Below, one piece after another: positions 54,837 through 62,154 of a stretch of DNA of 64,000 bases. The notes under the pieces are model-generated. The model saw only the letters and a program-made list of their open reading frames with translations, searched no databases and was not told where the DNA came from. Both the position numbers and the translations under genes were made by a program. The stretch covers positions 1-64,000 of the forward strand of contig NZ_CDOI01000148.1 of the NCBI RefSeq assembly GCF_000827555.1. The letters run 5' to 3'. This DNA comes from Capnocytophaga canis. GTDB taxonomy: Bacteria > Bacteroidota > Bacteroidia > Flavobacteriales > Flavobacteriaceae. Each line of letters opens with the position of its first letter. The first letter of the stretch is position 1.

Positions 54837-55511
54837 TTAAAATTTCCCTTCTTTATTACTTACTTGGTATTTAAAAGAAATATAATAAGGGGCATTTTTA
54901 TCGTTTGTATAGCTTGTAACTTGAATTTTCGCATATTTTCCTGTAGCAGTTTTCACTACATAAACCCAATTATTAGGAGTAAAAACAGGTCCTGATGCAC
55001 CATATCCAAAGGTAAAAGGTCCATTATCGTGGATTAACTTTGTTTTCACCGTTTCACGAATAGCCTCTGGAATCTTAGCTACAATACCTTTACTTTCGAT
55101 AAATCTCCAAAATCCATCTGAATACCCTAAAGATAAAACTGGTGAACTAACGTTTTGATCAACAGATCTTCCAACAAAGGTAGTACGCTGAATGTCAGGT
55201 ATATACCCTGTAGTAGGAGCCTCTTTAACTTCTTCAAAAACCTTTTGTTCTGTTTTTAAAGTTCCTCGTGTTTTAACATCATATTGATTAAAAGCAATGT
55301 CCCATTCGTTATTAGTCTCAGGGTCCTTTACTATTACCTCTTTATTTTTGTCAAACGAAAAATACACAAAAGAAGTAGCATTTGTTTCTGTTACATTTAG
55401 ATTAGTAACTGTTTTAACTTCTCCTACAGGTTCTGTTTTTTCGTTATCTTTTTTACAAGCCGTAAATAGAACTGTTCCTGCTAAAATAATTGATAAAAAA
55501 ATTCTTTTCAT
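54837..55511 (-). CDS. HmuY-family lipoprotein
   Basis: A 224-residue lipoprotein (SIILAGTVLFTAC, Cys about 19) of the HmuY family, surface hemophores that pass heme to the HmuR receptor. The core NEWDIAFNQYDVKTRGT and the beta-rich C-terminal part (PNNWVYVVKTATGKYAKIQV) match. The family type protein binds heme with two His. Here the whole mature protein has only one His (161) and no Met, so the ligands must differ. Upstream of the receptor, with a -7 element at 55542. Confidence 0.85.
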   Translation of the reverse strand: MKRIFLSIILAGTVLFTACKKDNEKTEPVGEVKTVTNLNVTETNATSFVYFSFDKNKEVIVKDPETNNEWDIAFNQYDVKTRGTLKTEQKVFEEVKEAPTTGYIPDIQRTTFVGRSVDQNVSSPVLSLGYSDGFWRFIESKGIVAKIPEAIRETVKTKLIHDNGPFTFGYGASGPVFTPNNWVYVVKTATGKYAKIQVTSYTNDKNAPYYISFKYQVSNKEGKF

Positions 55512-55541
55512 TATAGTATAATTAATATGTTATTTTAGGTG

Positions 55542-55549
55542 CAAATATA
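55542..55549 (-). promoter_or_regulatory. -7 element for the hmuY-like operon
   Basis: Minus-strand TATATTTG, 30 bp before the start codon. No clear -33 TTG, which would fit a regulated promoter. Confidence 0.5.
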
Positions 55550-55617
55550 CAATTTTATTTAGAATAAAGATAAATTGTTTATTTTTTTTATGTATTCTTG
55601 CAGAGTAAAAAGGTAAA

Positions 55618-56022
55618 TCACGCTACTCTAACTTTTCTTGTATTTTCATCAATCCATTCAAAGGATAAAACAGCGTGTTTATCCGGAATATACGAACTTA
55701 CACGCTCCGCCCACTCAATAAAACACCAATTCCCCGAGTACAGATACTCCTCAAAACCAATGTCAAAAGCCTCTTCTTGATGTTCAATTCGGTAAAAATC
55801 GAAGTGAAAAACCACATTTTCTGAGCCTTCGTAATGGTTTACCAAACCAAATGTAGGACTTGCTGTGATGTTATCAATTCCTAAATTTTTTACCAAGGCT
55901 TTGATAAAAGTTGTCTTTCCCATTCCCATACTCCCTTGAAAAACAACTATTTTAGAAGTTAATAGAGGTAGTATTTTTTTCGCTGTTTCGTCTATTTCTG
56001 ATAGTGAATACGTAAATTCCAT
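55618..56022 (-). CDS. tsaE: tRNA threonylcarbamoyladenosine biosynthesis ATPase TsaE
   Basis: ATPase needed with TsaB and TsaD for the t6A37 modification of ANN-decoding tRNAs. The 134-residue product has Walker A QGSMGMGKTTFIKAL (about 30) and Thr in SPTFGLVNHYE. FHFDFYRIEHQEE and WCFIEWAERV are the family motifs. It follows aroE by 10 bp and is likely co-transcribed. Confidence 0.95.
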   Translation of the reverse strand: MEFTYSLSEIDETAKKILPLLTSKIVVFQGSMGMGKTTFIKALVKNLGIDNITASPTFGLVNHYEGSENVVFHFDFYRIEHQEEAFDIGFEEYLYSGNWCFIEWAERVSSYIPDKHAVLSFEWIDENTRKVRVA

Positions 56023-56032
56023 TTTCTAAGTA

Positions 56033-56770
56033 TTATTTATTCCAAATTTCCCAAGCTTTTTCAGCTTGTAACTCCAACATTCTCAACCCATTAATTATGG
56101 TAGCGTTTTTATTTTCTCCTTCCTGTAGAAAGGCTGTTTTTGATGGATTATATATTAAATCGTACAACAAATGTTCCGATGTGATAAAGTGATAAGGAAT
56201 AGGAGGGCTGTCGTTCACATTCGGAAAAGTTCCTAAAGGTGTACAATTGACGATGATTTTGTATTCTGATAAAATATCTGCTCCAAGATCGGCATATGTA
56301 TACTGTCCCATTTTTGGATTTCTTGACACAAACTTGAATGAAATTCCCAACATCTTGAATGCATGTGCTATCGCACTTGATGCTCCACCTGTGCCTAAAA
56401 TTAAGGCTTTTTGGTGGTGTTCTTTCAATAAGGGGTGTATGGATTCCATAAAACCCACATAATCTGTGTTATATCCGATGATATCACTATCTGTGAATTT
56501 TATTGTATTTACCGCACCAATAGCTTCGGCAGTTTCGTCCAATTTGGTGAGTAGCGATATTATTTCTTTTTTGTAAGGAATGGTAACATTTAATCCCTTA
56601 ATATTCGGATTTTCAGCCAACTTTTGCGGTAATTCTGCAATGGTTTGTATGTCAAAGTTTACATACTGAGCATCTGAGATATGTTCCTTATGGAATTTTT
56701 CATTAAAATATTTTCGTGAAAATGAGTAGGATATGTTTCTTCCTACCAAACCGAATAGCCTTTTTTGCAT
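56033..56770 (-). CDS. aroE: Shikimate dehydrogenase
   Basis: NADPH-dependent reduction of 3-dehydroshikimate to shikimate. The 245-residue product from the ATG at 56770 begins MQKRLFGLVGRNISYSFSRK, the normal start of the family. An in-frame upstream ATG (56827) would read into an inverted repeat and is rejected. Substrate motif NVTIPYKKEII with catalytic Lys and dinucleotide motif LGTGGASSAI are present. Upstream of tsaE. Confidence 0.93.
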   Translation of the reverse strand: MQKRLFGLVGRNISYSFSRKYFNEKFHKEHISDAQYVNFDIQTIAELPQKLAENPNIKGLNVTIPYKKEIISLLTKLDETAEAIGAVNTIKFTDSDIIGYNTDYVGFMESIHPLLKEHHQKALILGTGGASSAIAHAFKMLGISFKFVSRNPKMGQYTYADLGADILSEYKIIVNCTPLGTFPNVNDSPPIPYHFITSEHLLYDLIYNPSKTAFLQEGENKNATIINGLRMLELQAEKAWEIWNK

Positions 56771-56813
56771 TTTGAAAGTTTTGATTTTTGTGGTACGTCT
56801 GCCTCTGTCAAAA

Positions 56814-56945
56814 GAAAACCATCCCAAAAGTTGAATTAATTTTTTCCCTGAATCTGCAAAAGATACTCTAAATTATAGACTTTAAAAAGTCAGAATTACC
56901 ATTGCGGGTTGCCGGTTAGTAAAAACAACTTTTGGGACAGCTTTC
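56814..56945. repeat. Operon-end inverted repeat between aroE and the DUF4136 gene
   Basis: TCCCAAAAGTTG (56822-56833) is perfectly inverted at 56926-56937. The pairing extends imperfectly to 56814 and 56945. It lies just 3' of the DUF4136 gene on the minus strand and shares the CTGTCCCAAAA core of the family. Confidence 0.6.
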
Positions 56946-56960
56946 TTCAAAGTATTTTAG

Positions 56961-57488
56961 CTATTTTGGAGGATATTTCTCTAAAATTTTATCTACAAAT
57001 CTAGTGATAGCTTTCTCTTTAGCGTTCATATTTCGAGGAATATATCCTAAGCCTTTCCCTTGCCAAATCAGTTCTTTTTTCTTAGCATCAATGATTTCAA
57101 TAAAAAGAGTTCCTTCAGCATTGGTACTTACGCTGTAATTTGAATGTCCCCAAAAAGGGCCATATCCCACTCCCCATCCCCAATAGTAGGGATTGTTGTT
57201 ATACACATTAATATTTTCACGCTCTTGCGTAAAAATATTGACAAGCACATCGGGAGTTTCAGAAGTTTGCATCCCTTTTGTAGTCAAATTGTGTTCAATA
57301 GCTCGTAAAATGCGACGTTTGTCCAAATCAGAAATCGGAACTTTGTCAATACCTTCTTTGAAAAAACCGAAAGTCTTATACTCCGAAAAGTTGGCTTGTC
57401 GATCATAATCAGTCGCAACCTGAACCATTGCACACGAACTGAGCAATAGGGCAACAAACAATACAATAATAGTTGATAATTTTTTCAT
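56961..57488 (-). CDS. DUF4136 family lipoprotein
   Basis: A 175-residue lipoprotein (IVLFVALLLSSC, Cys about 19) with the DUF4136 pattern: DYDRQANFSEYKTFGFF, then DLDKRRILRAIEHNLTTKGM, and AKKKELIWQGKGLGYI. A stretch rich in Asn, Tyr and Gly (NNPYYWGWGVGYGPFWGHS) sits in the middle. Function unknown; family members are envelope proteins. Single gene. Confidence 0.9.
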   Translation of the reverse strand: MKKLSTIIVLFVALLLSSCAMVQVATDYDRQANFSEYKTFGFFKEGIDKVPISDLDKRRILRAIEHNLTTKGMQTSETPDVLVNIFTQERENINVYNNNPYYWGWGVGYGPFWGHSNYSVSTNAEGTLFIEIIDAKKKELIWQGKGLGYIPRNMNAKEKAITRFVDKILEKYPPK

Positions 57489-57599
57489 ACTCTATAATTT
57501 TTAGTGAAACACTATTATTAAATTCATAGAACATACCACAAATTTCATACCGAATTTATAGTTCTGTCGCCCAATAATTCGTAGATATGTCCGACTCAT

Positions 57600-58097
57600 C
57601 TATTCCAAAAAATCGTCCAAGACCTCTCGGAGTTCATACATTTGTGGAACTCCTTTGGTTCGGCTGATTCGTGCGAAAATATATAGAAAAAACCATAATG
57701 CGACCATTAACGCCATCATTATCAAATCAAAACTAAAACTATCTTTGAGAATATGATGAGAGTAGGCCAATACTAAAAAAATGACAAAAGTAGTGGCGAT
57801 AGCGAAATGTAGAAACATAAAAAACGACCAAAGGGTAGGTTCTGGGCCAAAAAGAGCTCGAATGCGTGTGCCTCCCTCTTCTTTAGGTTGAAATTCAACT
57901 TGCAGGTGCGGAGAGTAATATTTTCGCTGATTTTTATAAATATGTATCCATACCTGCCGGTCAGAAATCACCAATAGATACTTCTCTTTGAATATTTCTT
58001 TACATTCTCTGACACGATGCAATAGCTCATCAACCGGCTTCTCACTCTCGACAATAAAGCGTGGACGCAATGGAATACTTTTATTTAGATTCTTCAT
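57600..58097 (-). CDS. Unknown membrane protein
   Basis: A 165-residue protein with a soluble N-terminal part (1-90) containing VQFQPKEEGGTRIRALFGPEP-like sequence. Two membrane helices follow (about 92-112 and 122-142). The N-terminal half looks like a small beta domain. I do not recognise the family. Between a DUF4136 lipoprotein and the FocA-like channel; spacing (71 bp) allows co-transcription with the latter. Confidence 0.7.
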   Translation of the reverse strand: MKNLNKSIPLRPRFIVESEKPVDELLHRVRECKEIFKEKYLLVISDRQVWIHIYKNQRKYYSPHLQVEFQPKEEGGTRIRALFGPEPTLWSFFMFLHFAIATTFVIFLVLAYSHHILKDSFSFDLIMMALMVALWFFLYIFARISRTKGVPQMYELREVLDDFLE

Positions 58098-58168
58098 AAT
58101 TGTTGGGTTAGTTTATAAAAATTATGAATCGAGATTTGAAAATATTAGTACAACTGAAATTCAACAAT

Positions 58169-58954
58169 TTATTTTTTTTTACTTCCGTATAAAAAACCAT
58201 AAACCCCTCCTACGAAGATAGCTCCTCCGACAATATTTCCAAGCGTTGCAGGGATTAAATTATCTACGAAAAAAGCTGTCCAAGTTACGTTTGCACCGTG
58301 AAAAATCCCTGTAGGAATATAAAACATATTGGCGATGGAATGTTCAAATCCCATAACAACGAATGCCATCACAGGCCACCATAAACCTGCTAAACGTCCA
58401 AGCATTGTTTGAGATGAAAGTCCAAGCCAAACCGCCAAACAAACTAACCAATTGGCTCCTATTCCTCGTATAAACACCTGATGCCAAGGTAAATGTGTTT
58501 TGTATTCAGCCAACTTAGTGATGTAACTTGCATAAGGTTCGGACTGCATAATTCCTGAATGATACACAAAAATGTAATCAAAAATAATTAATCCGATGAA
58601 ATTCGATATAAAGATGATTATCCAATTTTTAAGGAAATAAGTTTTTGGAATTTCGCCTTGTATTGTAGCTGGAATTAGGTTGGCATTATTTCCTGTGAAA
58701 AGTTCGCCTCCAACTAAAATGATGAGCATCAACCCCAAAGGGAATGTAGCTCCACTGATAAGTTTTGGCAGTATGGGATTTGTTTCGGCTATTCCTCCAA
58801 CACCCGCCCCTGCTAATGAGGAAAGTACGCCTCCCATTCCAATGTAAAAACCTGCAAGGATGCCTAAAATGACTAATTTTCCAAAGGTGGTGTTGTATTT
58901 TTTTAGAGCCATTCCTTTGGTTATTTCAATAACTTCGTGTGGTGTGTTTATCAT
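58169..58954 (-). CDS. Formate/nitrite transporter family channel
   Basis: FocA/NirC-type inner-membrane channel of 261 residues with six helices. It shows LVGGELFTGNNANLIPATIQG, the omega-loop helix-break motif, and GFEHSIANMFYIPTGIFHG, a conserved FNT signature. The substrate could be formate, nitrite or another small anion. No pyruvate formate-lyase or nitrite reductase gene is nearby to decide. Own promoter at 58989. Confidence 0.93.
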   Translation of the reverse strand: MINTPHEVIEITKGMALKKYNTTFGKLVILGILAGFYIGMGGVLSSLAGAGVGGIAETNPILPKLISGATFPLGLMLIILVGGELFTGNNANLIPATIQGEIPKTYFLKNWIIIFISNFIGLIIFDYIFVYHSGIMQSEPYASYITKLAEYKTHLPWHQVFIRGIGANWLVCLAVWLGLSSQTMLGRLAGLWWPVMAFVVMGFEHSIANMFYIPTGIFHGANVTWTAFFVDNLIPATLGNIVGGAIFVGGVYGFLYGSKKK

Positions 58955-58988
58955 AATTTTAACTGAACATTTTCGGTTGTATCGCCCA

Positions 58989-59019
58989 CAAAGGTACTAA
59001 ATGTAGAGGAATATAGCAA
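58989..59019 (-). promoter_or_regulatory. Promoter for the FocA-like gene
   Basis: Minus-strand TACCTTTG (plus-strand 58989-58996) and TTG (CAA 59017-59019), 20-bp spacer. Confidence 0.7.
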
Positions 59020-59266
59020 GTCAGAATCTCTGAAATTGTGAGTAGCACATTTAGTCATCAAAATCAAATTTTTGCTTAACAAAATTGGAAAGTAAATTCT
59101 TTTGACTTTTGAAAATGCAATTTTAATGAGAGAGGTTACATCGGTTGAACTAAATTTCAATAACAGTTTCTCATAATTTTAAAATATACAACTCAATGGT
59201 TAAAATTTGTTTTCATTCAACGCGTAATTTGTATTAGAACAATAGTCGAAAAAAAGTTTATTTTCG

Positions 59267-59274
59267 TAAATTTG
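59267..59274 (+). promoter_or_regulatory. -7 element for the GH110 gene
   Basis: TAAATTTG, 32 bp before the ATG. No clear -33 TTG. Confidence 0.5.
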
Positions 59275-59306
59275 TCGGAGTTTAGTAATCCAAAATATAA
59301 ATTAAA

Positions 59307-61175
59307 ATGAATAGAACTGTACTACTATTGAGTTTTCTATGCTTAGCCTGTCAGCATCCTCAAGAAGAGAGACAGGTCAAAATTTCTGATTTTGTTTCTA
59401 AAAATCAGAATGTTGAAAATTATTCTCCTATTGTTGAAGCTTTGATAAACTCATTACAACAAACGGACAATACCCAACCGACAACCATTGTTTTAGATAA
59501 AAACATCTATCATTTTCACAGCGATGGTGCTTTTGAGAAGGAATTGTATATCTCCAATCATGACCAAGACAACCCTAAAAAAGTAGCTTTTTACTTGGAA
59601 AATATGAAAAATATTACCATCGACGGTAACGGTAGTGAGCTAATTTTTCATGGCACGATGATTCCCTTTGTGATGAAAAGTTGTGAAAACATTACCTTGA
59701 AAAACTTTTCAATAGATTTTGAATTACCACATTTGCGACAACTTCAAATTCTGGAAGTTGATGCTGAAAACAATATTTCTGTAGCTGAGATACATCCTGC
59801 AGGGAATTATAAAATTGAAAATGAAAAATTACTTCTTTTGGGTGAAGATTACCAATTACAACCTACTTGGGTAATGGCTTTCGACCCTAATCGGCGATTG
59901 TCCTACAAACGAGCTGATGTTGATTTCAAAACACAAAAAATCACTGAATTACGTCCGAATGTACTAAAAATTGAAGGCTGGAGTCAAAATCTTTTGACCA
60001 AAATAGGAGAGCGATTTGCTTTACGAACTTATAACCGACCTACCCCTGGAATTGTGATAGACTACTGCAAAAATACAAATGTAGAAAATGTCAAAGTTCA
60101 CTATGCTTGGGGCATGGGTTTGCTCGCTCAAATGTCTGAAAACATTACTCTTAACAAATTTTCAGTATGTTTGAAAGGAGATAATGATCCTCGTTATTTT
60201 ACTACTCAGGCAGATGCCACACATTTTTCAGCCTGTAAAGGAGTGATTCGTTCCGAAAATGGATTGTATGAAGGTATGGCCGACGATGCTATAAATGTAC
60301 ATGGAACGTATCTAAAAATCATTGATAGAGTAGATGATAAAACCATAAAAGCTAAATATATGCATCCACAAGCGTGGGGATTTTTATGGGGAGAAGTAGG
60401 GGACGATGTACAGTTTATTTCTTCTCAATCAATGGACTTAGTAGATGGGAAAACTTACAAAATAGCTTCCATTAAGGCTGTAGATAGACCAACGGAGTTT
60501 GGGGCAAAGATTTTTGAAATCTCTTTTACACAAGATATTCCTAAAGAACTCAATGGAGACCAACCCTTTGGAGTTGAGAATCTTACCTGGGTACCCGAAG
60601 TCGTTTTTAGTAACAATGTCATTCGTAATAATCGAGCCAGAGGAGCTTTGTTCAGTACTCCAAAAAAAGTGATATGTGAGAATAATTTATTTGATCATAC
60701 TCACGGAACGGCAATTTTGTTATGCGGTGATTGTAACGGATGGTATGAAACAGGAGCTTGTCGTGATGTGATTATTCGTAACAATACGTTTATAAATTCT
60801 TTAACGGCTAATTACCAGTTTACAAATGCTGTAATATCTATTTACCCGGAGATACCAAATTTGGATCAGCAACAACAGTTTTTCCATTCAGGAATTGTGA
60901 TTGAAAACAATGAATTCCAAACATTCGACGCACCTATTCTCTATGCAAAATCCGTTGATAATATGATATTTAAGAATAATACAATCAAGAAAAACAACGA
61001 TTTTGAGCCTTTCCATTGGAACAGACATATGTTTTTGCTTGACCGAGTGAATAACGTAAAAATTAATGAGAATAACTTTGACATACCACTTTCTCAATCC
61101 GATGTCAAAATAAACCTTTCTGAAGGAAATTCAATTGAAATTCAAATAGATAGCCTAAAAACACAAGGAAAGTAA
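59307..61175 (+). CDS. GH110 alpha-1,3-galactosidase, lipoprotein
   Basis: A 622-residue lipoprotein (LLLSFLCLAC, Cys about 15) with a right-handed parallel beta-helix. The N-terminal signature LYISNHDQDNPKKVAFYLEN and ITIDGNGSELIFHGTMIPF, plus GMADDAINVHGTYLKI and NNRARGALFSTPKKVICENN, match the GH110 family of Bacteroides, whose members remove terminal alpha-1,3-galactose (blood group B and linear alpha-Gal). Which linkage this enzyme prefers cannot be read from sequence. Probably surface or periplasmic, used to trim host glycans. Single gene. Confidence 0.88.
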   Translation: MNRTVLLLSFLCLACQHPQEERQVKISDFVSKNQNVENYSPIVEALINSLQQTDNTQPTTIVLDKNIYHFHSDGAFEKELYISNHDQDNPKKVAFYLENMKNITIDGNGSELIFHGTMIPFVMKSCENITLKNFSIDFELPHLRQLQILEVDAENNISVAEIHPAGNYKIENEKLLLLGEDYQLQPTWVMAFDPNRRLSYKRADVDFKTQKITELRPNVLKIEGWSQNLLTKIGERFALRTYNRPTPGIVIDYCKNTNVENVKVHYAWGMGLLAQMSENITLNKFSVCLKGDNDPRYFTTQADATHFSACKGVIRSENGLYEGMADDAINVHGTYLKIIDRVDDKTIKAKYMHPQAWGFLWGEVGDDVQFISSQSMDLVDGKTYKIASIKAVDRPTEFGAKIFEISFTQDIPKELNGDQPFGVENLTWVPEVVFSNNVIRNNRARGALFSTPKKVICENNLFDHTHGTAILLCGDCNGWYETGACRDVIIRNNTFINSLTANYQFTNAVISIYPEIPNLDQQQQFFHSGIVIENNEFQTFDAPILYAKSVDNMIFKNNTIKKNNDFEPFHWNRHMFLLDRVNNVKINENNFDIPLSQSDVKINLSEGNSIEIQIDSLKTQGK

Positions 61176-61178
61176 CAT

Positions 61179-62048
61179 TTAATTCTGAAAGATTTTCATA
61201 GTTTCATTATAGCTACTTTCAAATGCCAATAGATTTAAACCTGTTGGCATTTGTTGTTTTTGAAAATAAGAAATCAGTTTTTCAGTAGGCATATTTCCTA
61301 CAAGCTCATCCTTAGCCATAGGGCAACCTCCGTATCCGCGAATAGCTCCATCGAAACGCATACATCCCGATCGATAAGCATTATCCACTTTTTCATGCCA
61401 ATCGTTAGGCGAAGTGTGAAAATGAGCTCCAAATTCAACGGTAGGATATTTAGGTATAAGATATGTAAATAATTTTTTAATAATCTCACCCTCAGCACTT
61501 CCAATGGTGTCAGAGAGCGAAATGATACGGATATCTTTTTCTATAAGTTTTTCAACCCAATGTTCTACAATTTCTTCGTTCCAAGGGTCTCCATACGGAT
61601 TTCCAAACCCCATGGATACATAAACAACCAGCTCTTTGCCACTTTTTTCCGTTTTATTTTTTACATAATCCAGCGTTGTAAGACTTTCCGCTATGGTCTT
61701 GTGAGTGTTTCGCATCTGAAAATTTTCTGAAATTGAAAACGGATAGCCTAAATAGTCAATTTGTGGATATTTGGTAGCGTCATCAGCTCCTCGTTCGTTA
61801 GCAATGATGGCAAGTAGTTTACTTTTAGTATCTGATAGGTCTAATTTTTCTAATACCTGAGCGGTGTCCGCCATTTGTGGAATAGCTTTTGGCGATACAA
61901 AACTACCAAAATCAATAGTATCAAACCCGATATTCAGCAAGGATTGGATATAATCCACTTTTTTTTCGGTAGCTATAAAATCTTTCAATCCTTGCATAGC
62001 ATCGCGCGGACATTCAATGATTTTGATATGTTTTTTAGAATGATTCAT
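61179..62048 (-). CDS. Hydroxymethylglutaryl-CoA lyase
   Basis: Cleaves HMG-CoA to acetoacetate and acetyl-CoA, the last step of leucine breakdown. The 289-residue product from the ATG at 62048 has the TIM-barrel start KIIECPRDAMQGLKDFI. The usual VGPRDGLQ-type motif here reads ECPRDAMQG. GAHFHTSPNDW supplies metal-binding His, and the catalytic-Cys loop is GAIRGYGGCPMAKDELVGN. A related HMGL-like aldolase is a small possibility. It faces the GH110 gene end to end, 3 bp apart. Confidence 0.88.
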   Translation of the reverse strand: MNHSKKHIKIIECPRDAMQGLKDFIATEKKVDYIQSLLNIGFDTIDFGSFVSPKAIPQMADTAQVLEKLDLSDTKSKLLAIIANERGADDATKYPQIDYLGYPFSISENFQMRNTHKTIAESLTTLDYVKNKTEKSGKELVVYVSMGFGNPYGDPWNEEIVEHWVEKLIEKDIRIISLSDTIGSAEGEIIKKLFTYLIPKYPTVEFGAHFHTSPNDWHEKVDNAYRSGCMRFDGAIRGYGGCPMAKDELVGNMPTEKLISYFQKQQMPTGLNLLAFESSYNETMKIFQN

Positions 62049-62074
62049 TGAAGAAAATAACTTGTTTAGCAATG

Positions 62075-62082
62075 CAAATATA
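62075..62082 (-). promoter_or_regulatory. -7 element for the HMG-CoA lyase gene
   Basis: Minus-strand TATATTTG, 26 bp before the chosen ATG. Confidence 0.5.
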
Positions 62083-62154
62083 GTGTTTTTTTACAATCTT
62101 GAAACACTTTACTTATGTTGAAACATTTTGAAAATGCTGTTTTTTCAGTATATT

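Noticed and set aside
58951-59160. 69-codon minus-strand frame upstream of the FocA-like gene
   Set aside because: It overlaps the promoter of that gene and has no protein-like features.
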